A stretch of 31,788 nucleotides of DNA from Metarhizobium sp039808465 (GCA_039808465.1 JBDHTA010000024.1:1-31788), one strand, 5' to 3'; positions 1 through 8,234 are shown, counted from the stretch's first letter. Translations and numbers: made by a program. Notes: generated by a model not told the origin, from the letters alone.

Positions 1-280
1 AGCCGCCCTTGCCCGCCGCGTCGCGGCCCTCGAACACGGCCATCACCCGTTCGCCCGTCGCCTGCTGCCAGAACTGCACCTTCACCAGCTCGATCTGCAA
101 GCTCTTCAGCTCGGCCTGGTACTCCTCCTCCTTCAGCTTTTTCTTGTAGGGATAATCGCCCGAGCGCAGCGAGGCCTCGTCGATCCAGTCCGGCAGAACC
201 GGATTGTCGATGTCGAAGCGGCGCTTCTCGCCGCCGAAATCGAGTTCTACCGTGCGGTCGTCCTGCTGCTCTGCGGCCAT
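1..280 (-). CDS. ppk2: Polyphosphate kinase 2 (PPK2), N-terminal part; runs off the left edge
   Basis: Only the first 93 codons are in the window. They read MAAEQQDD at the start, then a charged helical stretch with YPYKKKLKEEEY, then a P-loop ending in FEGRDAAGKGG (Walker A, about residues 84-93). YPYK followed by a Walker A of this form is typical of PPK2, which transfers phosphate between polyphosphate and nucleoside diphosphates in the cytoplasm. The start is the ATG at 280, since GGGAG lies 6 nt upstream; an in-frame ATG two codons earlier has that SD directly against it. The gene is divergent from phoR across about 160 bp, which fits a role in phosphate storage. Subclass (ADP- or AMP-phosphorylating) cannot be judged without the catalytic C-terminal part. 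Confidence 0.88.
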   Translation of the reverse strand, partial: MAAEQQDDRTVELDFGGEKRRFDIDNPVLPDWIDEASLRSGDYPYKKKLKEEEYQAELKSLQIELVKVQFWQQATGERVMAVFEGRDAAGKGG

Positions 281-374
281 GGGCATCTCCCTCGTCTTGC
301 GCCGTTTGCGGGAGCAGGCCATATCCGGCGCGCAATTTCAAGCGGCCGCCGCCTTCGGCGCGGCGATGGCGTCT

Positions 375-392
375 CTTGCAAACTTCTGTCAT
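375..392 (+). promoter_or_regulatory. Candidate Pho box between ppk2 and phoR
   Basis: CTGTCAT at 386-392 is an exact Pho-box half. The unit 11 bp upstream (375-381, CTTGCAA) matches the consensus half at 4 of 7 positions, and the unit 11 bp downstream (397-403) at 3 of 7. It lies about 50 bp before the phoR start and about 105 bp before the ppk2 start, so PhoB binding could serve either gene. It is weaker than the site before pstS. The rest of the 281-441 gap shows nothing else I can name. Confidence 0.35.
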
Positions 393-441
393 CAAACAGA
401 TGTAAGCAGGGCTGTTGAACGCAGGCATGGCGGGGAGAATC

Positions 442-1719
442 ATGGCATCGGTGGAGCATCCGGCATCGCAGCGGCATATTTTCCGGCGCGGCGTGGCGCG
501 CATCGGGCAGGAATGGCCGTTGCTGGCGATTGCCGCTGTGCTGGCGGCGCTGGCGATCGCGGCCGAGGCCGAACCGCTGATGGTGCTGCTCGCCTGGACG
601 GCGCTCGCCGTGACGCTCCTGGTGCGCCCCGTTCCGCAGGCCGAAGCCGAGGCGCGGCCCGCCCGGCCCGCCGTCACCGAGCCGCCCTCGCCCATCCCGG
701 CGCTGCGGGCGATGGCGGCGGGGTTTTCGGGCATCGACCTGCCGGTTTTCGTGCTGAACGGCGAGGGCCATGTGCTGTTCCAGAACCCGGCGGCGGCCCG
801 CGCCTTCGGCGAGATCGCCGAGGGCGATCACATCAGCACCCGGCTGCGCTCGCCGGGCGTGCTCGACATGCTGCGCGACACCGTGGCCAGCGGCCGCCCC
901 AACCGCATCGAGCATTCCGAGCGCCTGCCCTCCGAGCGCGTCTACGGCGTGCTGGTCGAGCCCGCCGATCTGGCGCTGGGCGCCGACGCGTTCGAGCGGG
1001 TCTACGTCCTCTCCTTCCGCGATATTTCGGAAACGCGGCGGCTCGACCGCATGCGCTCGGATTTCGTCGCCAATGCCAGCCATGAGCTGCGCACGCCGCT
1101 CGCCTCGCTGCGCGGCTTCATCGAAACCATGCAAGGCCCCGCCCGCAACGACGAGAAGGCCCGCGAGCGCTTTCTCGGCATCATGCTCGAGCAGGCGACG
1201 CGCATGAGCCGTCTGGTGGACGATCTCCTGTCGCTGTCGCGGCTGGAGCTGAAGGCGCATATCGCGCCCGCCGAAAAGGTCGATCTGGTGCCGCTGATCA
1301 GCCATGTGCGCGACACGCTGGCGCCGCTGGCGCAGGAGCTGGATGTGGCGATGGAGCTGCGCCTGCCCGCAAGCGCCATCGTGGAAGGCGACCGCGACGA
1401 GCTGGTGCAGGTCTTCGAGAACCTGATGGAAAACGCCTGCAAATACGGGCAGGAGGGCAAACAGGTAACGGTGACGCTGACTACGGGCGAGCCGGGCCAT
1501 GCCGATGTCACCGTCTCCGACCGGGGACCGGGGATTCCGCCCGAGCATGTGCCGCGCCTGACCGAGCGCTTCTACCGCGTCAATGTCGAGGCCAGCCGCT
1601 CGAAAAAGGGCACGGGGCTGGGGCTTGCCATCGTCAAACATATCCTCACCCGCCACCGCGCCCGGCTGATCGTGCGCTCGAAACCCGGCGAGGGAACGGA
1701 CTTCACGGTGCGTTTTTGA
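442..1719 (+). CDS. phoR: Phosphate regulon sensor histidine kinase PhoR
   Basis: Membrane histidine kinase that phosphorylates PhoB when phosphate is scarce; with PstSCAB and PhoU it forms the phosphate-sensing complex. The N-terminus carries two hydrophobic segments (about residues 20-60), then a PAS-like region (GFSGIDLPVFVLNGEG). The HisKA box is NASHELRTPLASLRG with the phospho-accepting His at about residue 214. The ATPase domain follows, with ENLMENACKYG, SDRGPGIP and GTGLGLAIV. About 425 aa is normal for the family. I chose the ATG at 442 because GGGGAG sits 5 nt upstream; a TTG at 415 and an ATG at 427 are in frame but have no comparable site. An intrinsic terminator follows 20 bp after the stop, so phoR is probably a separate unit from pstS. 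Confidence 0.93.
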   Translation: MASVEHPASQRHIFRRGVARIGQEWPLLAIAAVLAALAIAAEAEPLMVLLAWTALAVTLLVRPVPQAEAEARPARPAVTEPPSPIPALRAMAAGFSGIDLPVFVLNGEGHVLFQNPAAARAFGEIAEGDHISTRLRSPGVLDMLRDTVASGRPNRIEHSERLPSERVYGVLVEPADLALGADAFERVYVLSFRDISETRRLDRMRSDFVANASHELRTPLASLRGFIETMQGPARNDEKARERFLGIMLEQATRMSRLVDDLLSLSRLELKAHIAPAEKVDLVPLISHVRDTLAPLAQELDVAMELRLPASAIVEGDRDELVQVFENLMENACKYGQEGKQVTVTLTTGEPGHADVTVSDRGPGIPPEHVPRLTERFYRVNVEASRSKKGTGLGLAIVKHILTRHRARLIVRSKPGEGTDFTVRF

Positions 1720-1738
1720 CACATAACGCGGGCTCCTC

Positions 1739-1769
1739 GGAAAAGCTCGGAAATTTTCCCAGCTTTTTC
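1739..1769 (+). terminator. Intrinsic terminator after phoR
   Basis: Arms AAAAGCT (1741-1747) and AGCTTTT (1761-1767) are perfectly complementary and extend outward by a G-T and a G-C pair. After one C-C mismatch an inner GGAA/TTCC stem closes on a 3-nt loop. The right arm itself supplies the U-rich tail (CTTTTT, then CAATT). It ends 12 bp before the Pho box, so it would separate phoR transcription from PhoB-driven pstS transcription. Confidence 0.6.
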
Positions 1770-1780
1770 AATTACTTGAC

Positions 1781-1826
1781 CTGTCATAAATGTTTCAACG
1801 AACTGACATAAAAGATCGGGCATAGA
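1781..1826 (+). promoter_or_regulatory. Tandem Pho box and -10 of the pstSCAB-phoUB operon
   Basis: Three 7-bp units lie at exact 11-bp spacing: CTGTCAT (1781-1787), GTTTCAA (1792-1798) and CTGACAT (1803-1809). This is the known PhoB-binding architecture, in which the box replaces the -35 element. A plausible -10, CATAGA (1821-1826), begins 12 bp after the last unit, close to the usual distance. The pstS ATG is 84 bp further on. The site predicts PhoB-activated expression under phosphate limitation. Confidence 0.8.
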
Positions 1827-1910
1827 CGGATTAGAGAGAAGGCCGACCGGGGCGGAGAGTTTCCGCCTCAGCCTGACGATCCTTCACAACGCCCCTATGG
1901 GAGATCTTTT

Positions 1911-2945
1911 ATGACCCTTCTCAAGCTTTCCACCGCGGCCCTCGTCGCCTCCGTGGCCTTTGCAGGTGCTGCCAGCGCGCGCGATCAGCTTCAGGTAGCA
2001 GGCTCCTCCACGGTGCTGCCCTATGCCAAGATCGTCGCCGAGGGCTTCGGCGAGACCTTCACCCAGTTCAAGACGCCGGTGGTGGAATCGGGCGGCACGG
2101 GCGCTGGCCTCAAGGAATTCTGCAAGGGCGTCGGCCCCGACACCATCGACATCGCCAATGCCTCGCGCAAGATCAACGACAAGGAGCTGGAGGCCTGCAA
2201 GGCCGCTGGCGTGACCGACGTTCAGGAAGTCAAGATCGGCTATGACGGCATCGTCTTCGCCACCGACGCGGGCATTGCCGATCTGGCGCTGGTGCCCTCC
2301 GATCTCTACAAGGCGCTGGCCGCCCAGATCGTCGTCGACGGCAAGCTTACCGCCAACCCCTACAAGAAGTGGTCGGAAGTGAACCCGGCCCTGCCGGACG
2401 TCGAAATCGCCGCCTACATCCCCGGCGAAAAGCACGGCACCCGCGAAGTCTTCGAAGAGAAGGTTCTGGCCGCCGGCTGCAAGGACACCGGCGCCGAAGA
2501 GGTGATCAAGGCCGCCATCGCCGAGAAGGCCGACCAGCACAAGGCATGCGTGGCCGTGCGCAAGGACGGTCTCGCCGTCGATATCGATGGCGACTATTCC
2601 GAAACCCTGGCCCGCATCGGCGCCAACAAGAACGGCATCGGCGTCTTCGGCCTGTCCTTCTATGAAAACAACGCCGACAAGCTGAAGGTCGCGACCGTCA
2701 ACGGCATCACGCCGAGCGTCGACACCATTTCCAGCGGCGAATATCCGGTGTCGCGCCCGCTGTTCTTCTACGTCAAGAAGGCGCATCTCGGCGTCGTTCC
2801 GGGCCTGAAGGAATTCGTGCAGTTCTTCGTCTCCGAGCAGATGATCGGCCCCGATGGTCCGCTCGCCGAATACGGCCTGGTTTCCGCGCCGGACGCCGAG
2901 CGCGAGGATATCCGCAAGTCCGTCGAAGACGGCAAGACCATCTAA
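1911..2945 (+). CDS. pstS: Periplasmic phosphate-binding protein PstS
   Basis: High-affinity phosphate receptor of the PstSCAB importer, acting in the periplasm. A Sec signal peptide (MTLLKLSTAALVASVAFAGA) ends at about residue 23, with ASA before RDQLQ. Phosphate-binding loops are recognisable: VAGSSTVLPYA, the ESGGTGAG loop (about 57-64), NASRKI and GEKHGTREVFEE. The length of 344 aa is normal. The ATG at 1911 follows GGGAG by 7 nt. It is the first gene after the tandem Pho box and is separated from pstC by 77 bp containing a strong hairpin, which fits the usual excess of binding protein over membrane subunits. Confidence 0.96.
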   Translation: MTLLKLSTAALVASVAFAGAASARDQLQVAGSSTVLPYAKIVAEGFGETFTQFKTPVVESGGTGAGLKEFCKGVGPDTIDIANASRKINDKELEACKAAGVTDVQEVKIGYDGIVFATDAGIADLALVPSDLYKALAAQIVVDGKLTANPYKKWSEVNPALPDVEIAAYIPGEKHGTREVFEEKVLAAGCKDTGAEEVIKAAIAEKADQHKACVAVRKDGLAVDIDGDYSETLARIGANKNGIGVFGLSFYENNADKLKVATVNGITPSVDTISSGEYPVSRPLFFYVKKAHLGVVPGLKEFVQFFVSEQMIGPDGPLAEYGLVSAPDAEREDIRKSVEDGKTI

Positions 2946-2953
2946 CCGGCGAT

Positions 2954-2980
2954 CCGGCGCGGAAAATGGTTCCGCGCCGG
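2954..2980 (+). terminator. Strong hairpin between pstS and pstC (attenuator or mRNA stabiliser)
   Basis: A perfect 11-bp inverted repeat, CCGGCGCGGAA / TTCCGCGCCGG, has a 5-nt loop (2965-2969) and is followed only by a weak T-containing tail (TCTTCATTC). It begins 9 bp after the pstS stop. A hairpin here without a clean U-tract would allow partial read-through and protect the upstream pstS message. It may be a weak terminator, a 3'-end stabiliser, or both. Confidence 0.55.
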
Positions 2981-3022
2981 TCTTCATTCATGACAGCGTT
3001 CGTATCGCTGTAGGGGAAGCGA

Positions 3023-4495
3023 ATGAGCACCTCTCTGATCCTTGTATGTCTTCTGTTCGCCGGCGCCGGGGCCTATGCGCTGGCGTCGTCGCGGGCGCTG
3101 TCGCTGGCGGGCGGGCGCCTGTCCAGCCTGCATTCGCGCCCCGGCTATTACGGCGCCTATGCCGCGATCGCCGCCATGCTTCCGGCGGTGCTGGTGCTGG
3201 CCGTCTGGCTGGCGGCAAGCCCCGCCGTCATCGAATCCTCCGTGCGCGGCGGCTTTCCGCAGGGTGGGCAGGCGCAATCCGAAAACCTGAACTACGGCAT
3301 GGTCAGCGCCATCGCCCGCGGCCTGCCGCTGCTGTCGGCCGAGGATGTGGCCGAGGTATCCGCCAATCCCGCCGCCCTGCGCGGCAAGCTTGCCCTCAAG
3401 GGCGTAGCGCTGGCGGGCGATCCCGCGCCGTGGATGATCGAAAGCGCCAGGACGCTGAACGCCAAGACCGGCACCAGCCGGTTGTGGATGAGCCTTGCCG
3501 TGCTGGCGCTGGCCCTTGCCGGTGCCGTCTATGGGCTTCGCGCCGTCGCGCCGCGCTTTCGCGCCCGCAACAGCGTCGAGCGCGTCATCCTGTGGTCGCT
3601 GGTCGCCGCCTCCTCCATCGCCATCCTCACCACCATCGGCATCGTCCTGTCGATGCTGACGGAAGCGGCGCATTTCTTCCGCTCCGTTCCGGCCTGGGAA
3701 TTCTTCTTCGGCACGGTCTGGGATCCGCGCTTCGCGGGCGCGGGCTCCGCCTCGGCCGGTCAGTTCGGGCTGATCCCGCTGCTGGCGGGCACGCTCTATA
3801 TCGGCTTCGTCGCCATGCTGGTGGCCGTGCCGGTCGGGCTGTTCGCGGCGATCTACATGGCCGAATATGCCAGCCCGCGCATCCGCTCCATCGCCAAGCC
3901 GCTGCTGGAAGTGCTGGCCGGTATCCCCACCATCGTCTACGGCTTCTTCGCGCTGGCGACGGTCGGGCCGTTCCTGCGCGATATCTCGGCTGAGATCAGC
4001 GGCCTTGCGACCGGCAACTATACCAGCTTCATTCAGGCCCAGAGCGTTCTGACGGCAGGCATCGTCATGGGCATCATGCTGATCCCCTACGTCTCCTCGC
4101 TCTCCGACGACATCATCACCGCCGTTCCCAGGGCATTGCGCGACGGTTCGCTCGGCCTTGGCGCGACGCAATCGGAAACCATCAAGAAGGTGGTGCTGCC
4201 CGCCGCCCTTCCCGGCATCGTCGGCGCGCTGCTGATGACCGCGTCCCGCGCCATCGGCGAAACCATGATCGTGGTGCTGGCCGCAGGCGTCGCCGCCCGC
4301 ATGCAGCTCAACCCCTTCGAGCCGATGACCACGGTGACGGTGAAGATCGTCAACCAGCTCACCGGCGACCTCGAATTCACCTCCCCGCAGACGCTGGTGG
4401 CCTTCGCGCTCGGCATCACGCTGTTCGCCATCACGCTCTGCCTCAACATCTACGCGCTCTATATCGTGCGCAAATACCGGGAGCAGTACGAATGA
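3023..4495 (+). CDS. pstC: Phosphate ABC transporter permease PstC (long form)
   Basis: Inner-membrane permease of the phosphate importer. At 490 aa it is much longer than the roughly 320-aa enterobacterial protein. An N-terminal extension holds two membrane segments (about 3-25 and 45-66), a soluble stretch (about 70-150) and another membrane segment (about 153-172). The canonical permease core follows, with the cytoplasmic EAA-type loop DGSLGLGATQSETIKKVVLP ahead of ALPGIVGALL. The ATG at 3023 has GGGGAAG just upstream. Its stop overlaps the pstA start (ATGA), indicating translational coupling. Long PstC proteins are known in alphaproteobacteria; what the extension does is not evident from the sequence. 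Confidence 0.93.
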   Translation: MSTSLILVCLLFAGAGAYALASSRALSLAGGRLSSLHSRPGYYGAYAAIAAMLPAVLVLAVWLAASPAVIESSVRGGFPQGGQAQSENLNYGMVSAIARGLPLLSAEDVAEVSANPAALRGKLALKGVALAGDPAPWMIESARTLNAKTGTSRLWMSLAVLALALAGAVYGLRAVAPRFRARNSVERVILWSLVAASSIAILTTIGIVLSMLTEAAHFFRSVPAWEFFFGTVWDPRFAGAGSASAGQFGLIPLLAGTLYIGFVAMLVAVPVGLFAAIYMAEYASPRIRSIAKPLLEVLAGIPTIVYGFFALATVGPFLRDISAEISGLATGNYTSFIQAQSVLTAGIVMGIMLIPYVSSLSDDIITAVPRALRDGSLGLGATQSETIKKVVLPAALPGIVGALLMTASRAIGETMIVVLAAGVAARMQLNPFEPMTTVTVKIVNQLTGDLEFTSPQTLVAFALGITLFAITLCLNIYALYIVRKYREQYE

Positions 4496-5808
4496 CCGTC
4501 GTTTCCCCGACCGCCGCCCCGGTGTCGAAGGCCCCTGCCCGCCGCGATATCGGCATCAAGCGCCGCTACGCCGCCGAACGCCGTTTTCGCGCCTATGGCA
4601 TCGCAGCCCTTGCCTTCGGCATCGTCTTCCTGTTCCTGCTGCTGTCGACGGTGTTCCGCAACGGCTACACCGCCTTCCAGCAGACGGCGATCACGCTTCC
4701 CGTCACCTTCAGCGAACAACTGATCGATCCCGGCGGCAAGCGCGCCAGCGATCCCTCGGTGCTGGTCTCGGCCAATTACGCCGCCGTGCTGCGGGACGGC
4801 ATCGTGGCGAAGCTCGGCGTCGACCCGCAAAGCCGCGCCGATGTGCGCGCCGCCAACGCCATGCTCTCCAAGGGCGCGCCGATCCAGCTTCGCGACATGG
4901 TGGTCGCCAACCCCGCCCTGATCGGCCAGACGGTGAACGTCACCGTGCTTGCCGACGCGCAGATCGACTCCGCCAACAAGGGGCAGATCGATCTCACCGT
5001 GCCGGAAAGCAGCCGCAAGGTCTCCGACAAGCAGGTCGGCTGGATGCAGCAACTGACCGAAGCCGGGGCGATGAGCAAGCAGTTCAACACCGGCCTGTTC
5101 ACCTCGGGCAATTCCAGCCGCCCGGAAGCGGCGGGGCTCGGCGTGGCGCTTGCCGGTTCGCTCTACCTGATGCTGATCGTGCTGGCGCTGTCGCTGCCCA
5201 TCGGCGTCGCCGCCTCCATCTACCTCGAAGAGTTCGCGCCAAAGAACCGGCTGACCGATTTGATCGAGGTCAACATCAACAATCTGGCGGCGGTGCCCTC
5301 CATCGTCTACGGCCTGCTGGGCCTTGCGGTCTTCATCAACTTCGCCGGTCTGCCGCGCTCGGCCTCGCTGGTCGGCGGCCTGGTGCTGACGCTGATGACG
5401 CTGCCGACCATCATCATCGCCACACGCGCCGCGCTGCGCGCGGTGCCGCCTTCGATCCGCGCCGCAGCACTCGGCCTCGGCGCCTCGAAAATGCAGATGG
5501 TCTTCCACCATGTGCTGCCGCTTGCCATGCCCGGCATCCTCACCGGCACGATCATCGGCCTTGCGCATGCGCTCGGCGAAACCGCGCCGCTGCTGCTCAT
5601 CGGCATGGTTGCCTTCGTGGTCGATATTCCCGGCACGCCGATGGAGCCCTCCACCGCGCTGCCCGTGCAGATCTACATGTGGGCGAACGAAGCGGAGCGC
5701 GCCTTCGTGGAGCGCACCTCCGGCGCGATCATCGTGCTGCTGCTGTTCCTCATCGTCATGAACCTCGGCGCCATCCTGTTGCGCCGGCGCTTCGAGCGCC
5801 GCTGGTAG
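4492..5808 (+). CDS. pstA: Phosphate ABC transporter permease PstA (long form)
   Basis: Second inner-membrane permease of the phosphate importer, pairing with PstC. It has 438 aa against about 300 in enterobacteria. The extension consists of a basic N-terminus, a membrane segment (about 37-58) and a soluble domain of some 150 residues, resembling the DUF3333-type N-terminal region that I recall from alphaproteobacterial PstA. The core has membrane segments from about residue 215 and the EAA loop IRAAALGLGASKMQMVFHHV. The start overlaps the pstC stop by 4 bp. The end is 11 bp before pstB. The extension is probably periplasmic by topology; its role is unknown to me. Confidence 0.92.
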   Translation: MTVVSPTAAPVSKAPARRDIGIKRRYAAERRFRAYGIAALAFGIVFLFLLLSTVFRNGYTAFQQTAITLPVTFSEQLIDPGGKRASDPSVLVSANYAAVLRDGIVAKLGVDPQSRADVRAANAMLSKGAPIQLRDMVVANPALIGQTVNVTVLADAQIDSANKGQIDLTVPESSRKVSDKQVGWMQQLTEAGAMSKQFNTGLFTSGNSSRPEAAGLGVALAGSLYLMLIVLALSLPIGVAASIYLEEFAPKNRLTDLIEVNINNLAAVPSIVYGLLGLAVFINFAGLPRSASLVGGLVLTLMTLPTIIIATRAALRAVPPSIRAAALGLGASKMQMVFHHVLPLAMPGILTGTIIGLAHALGETAPLLLIGMVAFVVDIPGTPMEPSTALPVQIYMWANEAERAFVERTSGAIIVLLLFLIVMNLGAILLRRRFERRW

Positions 5809-5819
5809 GAGTTCTAAAA

Positions 5820-6638
5820 ATGAATATGCTCTCTGATGTTGCTCTTGAAAAAGCTCTGGAAAAGAAGACGATGAAACAGGTTCCCCTCAAGATGACCGGC
5901 AAGGACGTGTCCGTCTATTACGGCGACAAGCGGGCCCTGTTCGACGTCAATCTGGATGTGCGCGAAAACACGGTGACGGCGCTGATCGGCCCGTCCGGCT
6001 GCGGCAAGTCCACCTTCCTGCGCAGCCTCAACCGCATGAACGACACCATCGAGGGCTGCCGCGTCACCGGCACGATCAGCCTCGACGGCGAGGATATCTA
6101 CAGCCCCTCCATCGACGTGGTGGAGCTGCGCGCCCGCGTCGGCATGGTGTTCCAGAAGCCGAACCCCTTCCCGAAGTCGATCTACGAGAACGTCGCCTAT
6201 GGCCCGAAGATCCACGGCCTTGCCCGCTCCCGCGCCGATTTCGACGAGATCGTCGAGGCAAGCCTCCAGCGCGCCGGGTTGTGGAACGAGGTGAAGGACC
6301 GCCTGCATGAAGGCGGCACCGGCCTGTCCGGCGGCCAGCAGCAGCGGTTGTGCATCGCCCGCGCCATCGCGGTCAGCCCCGAAGTCATCCTGATGGACGA
6401 GCCCTGCTCGGCGCTCGACCCGATCGCCACGGCCCGCGTCGAGGAACTGATCCACGAATTGCGCGCCAATTATACCATCGTCATCGTCACCCACTCCATG
6501 CAGCAGGCGGCGCGTGTTTCCCAGCGCACGGCGATGTTCCATCTCGGCAATCTCGTCGAGGAAAACGACACCGACAAGATGTTCACCAACCCGGACGACC
6601 AGCGCACCCAGGACTATATCATGGGCCGCTTCGGCTGA
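5820..6638 (+). CDS. pstB: Phosphate ABC transporter ATP-binding protein PstB
   Basis: ATPase that powers PstSCAB and takes part in PhoR signalling. All ABC motifs are intact: Walker A GPSGCGKST (about residues 56-64), Q-loop FQKPNPFPKS, signature LSGGQQQRLCIARA, Walker B VILMDEPCSALDP and the H-loop VTHSM. The length is 272 aa. I chose the ATG at 5820 because AGGAG lies 8 nt upstream; the open frame extends upstream into pstA but without support. A further in-frame ATG two codons later and another at residue 18 are possible alternatives. It is followed by an 86-bp gap holding a palindromic repeat. Confidence 0.96.
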   Translation: MNMLSDVALEKALEKKTMKQVPLKMTGKDVSVYYGDKRALFDVNLDVRENTVTALIGPSGCGKSTFLRSLNRMNDTIEGCRVTGTISLDGEDIYSPSIDVVELRARVGMVFQKPNPFPKSIYENVAYGPKIHGLARSRADFDEIVEASLQRAGLWNEVKDRLHEGGTGLSGGQQQRLCIARAIAVSPEVILMDEPCSALDPIATARVEELIHELRANYTIVIVTHSMQQAARVSQRTAMFHLGNLVEENDTDKMFTNPDDQRTQDYIMGRFG

Positions 6639-6649
6639 TCTCCTGTCTG

Positions 6650-6696
6650 GACATGCCGTTATCGCAAAACCGCTTCACACTTTTGCGCGGCATGTC
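6650..6696. repeat. Palindromic repeat between pstB and phoU, copy 1 of a dispersed family
   Basis: Outer arms GACATGCCG (6650-6658) and CGGCATGTC (6688-6696) are perfect inverted repeats. Inside, CGCAAAA and TTTTGCG also pair, leaving a TTAT bulge and an 11-nt loop. The 23-bp core at 6664-6686 matches, in reverse complement, the core at 20825-20847 at 20 of 23 positions, so both belong to one dispersed element family of a type I recall as common in rhizobial intergenic regions. In the pst mRNA it would form a long hairpin that could modulate phoUB expression. Confidence 0.7.
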
Positions 6697-6724
6697 TGAA
6701 ACGAACATCAAGGATAATATTCCC

Positions 6725-7441
6725 ATGGCATCGACCCATATCGTTTCCGCCTACGATTCCGAACTGAAATATCTCGCCCGCCGCATTTCCGAAATGGGCG
6801 GCCTTGCCGAGCAGATGGTCAGCGACGCCGTGCGCGCACTCGTCCATTCCGACACCGTGCTTGCGCAGAAGGTGATTTCCGACGACGCCATTCTCGACGC
6901 CGCCGAGCGCGAGATCAACGACAAGGCCGTCGTCACCATCGCCAAGCGCCAGCCGATGGCCGCCGATCTGCGCGAAATCATCGGCTCGATCCGCATCGCC
7001 GCCGATCTCGAACGCGTCGGCGATCTCGGCAAGAACACCGCCAAGCGCGTCATCGCCGTGCAGGGCTCGGGCGTTACCCGCAAGCTGGCGCGGGGGCTGG
7101 AGCATCTGTCCGAACTGGCGCTGATGCAGCTCAAGGAAGTGCTCGACGTCTACAACAATCGCTCCGCCGAAAAGGCGCAGTCGATCCGCGAGCGCGACGA
7201 GGAAATCGACGCGATGTACACCTCGCTGTTTCGCGAACTGCTGACCTACATGATGGAAGATCCGCGCAACATCACCAGCTGCACGCATCTGCTGTTCTGC
7301 GCCAAGAACATCGAACGCATCGGCGACCACGCCACCAATATCGCCGAGACGATCTATTACATCACCACGGGCGCGCAGCCGGAAGGCGAACGCCCCAAGG
7401 ACGACACCGCCAACACGGCGGTCGTTCCCGTCAGCGAGTAA
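6725..7441 (+). CDS. phoU: Phosphate signalling protein PhoU
   Basis: Cytoplasmic, metal-binding negative regulator that couples PstB activity to PhoR; its loss typically derepresses the Pho regulon. The 238-aa product has the duplicated three-helix PhoU fold. One repeat contains ISEMGGLAEQMV and IRIAADLERVGDLGKN, the other contains FCAKNIERIGDHATNIAE; the repeated E(R/I)xGD motif forms the metal sites. The ATG at 6725 has AAGGAT about 9 nt upstream. An in-frame ATG at 6692 would add 11 residues, but it begins inside the palindromic repeat and lacks a clear SD. It lies 13 bp before phoB in the operon. Confidence 0.95.
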   Translation: MASTHIVSAYDSELKYLARRISEMGGLAEQMVSDAVRALVHSDTVLAQKVISDDAILDAAEREINDKAVVTIAKRQPMAADLREIIGSIRIAADLERVGDLGKNTAKRVIAVQGSGVTRKLARGLEHLSELALMQLKEVLDVYNNRSAEKAQSIRERDEEIDAMYTSLFRELLTYMMEDPRNITSCTHLLFCAKNIERIGDHATNIAETIYYITTGAQPEGERPKDDTANTAVVPVSE

Positions 7442-7454
7442 CCGGTAGAAGATC

Positions 7455-8138
7455 ATGGCCCCCAGAATAGCCGTCGTCGAGGACGAGGAAGCCCTGAGCG
7501 TCCTCCTGCGCTACAATCTCGAAGCCGAGGGTTTCGAGGTCGATACGATCATGCATGGCGAGGAGGCGGAACTGCGCCTTCAGGAGCGGGTGCCCGACCT
7601 GCTGCTGCTCGACTGGATGCTGCCCGGCGTTTCCGGCATCGAACTGTGCCGCCGCCTGCGCATGCGCCCGGAAACCGAGCGCCTGCCGATCATCATGCTG
7701 ACGGCGCGCGGCGAAGAGAGCGAGCGCGTGCGCGGCCTTTCCACCGGCGCCGACGATTACGTCGTCAAGCCCTTCTCGACGCCGGAACTGATCGCCCGCG
7801 TCAAGGCGATGCTGCGCCGCGCCAAGCCGGAAGTGCTGTCCAACGTGCTGAAATGCGGCGATATCGAGCTGGACCGCGAAAGCCACCGCGTCCACCGCAA
7901 GAGCCGCGAGGTGCGGCTGGGGCCGACGGAATTCCGCCTGCTGGAATTTTTCATGCAGGCGCCGGGCCGGGTGTTTTCGCGCTCGCAGCTTCTCGACGGC
8001 GTCTGGGGCCACGACATCTATGTGGACGAGCGCACCGTCGACGTGCATGTCGGACGGCTGCGCAAGGCGCTGAATTTTTCCAGCATGCAGGATGTGATTC
8101 GCACCGTTCGCGGCGCGGGCTATTCGCTGGAGACCTGA
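7455..8138 (+). CDS. phoB: Phosphate regulon response regulator PhoB
   Basis: OmpR/PhoB-type DNA-binding response regulator, the cognate partner of PhoR; it binds Pho boxes such as the one before pstS. The receiver domain has the acidic pair at E9-D10, phospho-acceptor D53 (LLLLDWMLPG), T83 and K105 (YVVKPFS). The C-terminal winged helix has the recognition region RSQLLDGVWG and ERTVDVHVGRLRKAL. The 227 aa are standard for the family. The start ATG at 7455 follows AGAAGA by about 3-5 nt. Lying last in the operon allows positive autoregulation through the pstS promoter, as is typical of rhizobial pst operons. Confidence 0.95.
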   Translation: MAPRIAVVEDEEALSVLLRYNLEAEGFEVDTIMHGEEAELRLQERVPDLLLLDWMLPGVSGIELCRRLRMRPETERLPIIMLTARGEESERVRGLSTGADDYVVKPFSTPELIARVKAMLRRAKPEVLSNVLKCGDIELDRESHRVHRKSREVRLGPTEFRLLEFFMQAPGRVFSRSQLLDGVWGHDIYVDERTVDVHVGRLRKALNFSSMQDVIRTVRGAGYSLET

Positions 8139-8234
8139 GGACGGATTTGCGGCAAGCAATTTCAACGCGAAAGCGAATTTTTCCACAAAAAACGCGAAAG
8201 CCCTTGCAATTGCTAAAAAATACGCCATCTTGGG

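Noticed and set aside
247..1722. Long minus-strand open frame opposite phoR (491 codons), and similar long antisense frames opposite pstS, pstC, nosZ and nosR.
   Set aside because: They are low-complexity His/Arg/Gln/Gly-rich translations typical of antisense frames in GC-rich genes, without domains or SD sites; the sense genes are unambiguous.
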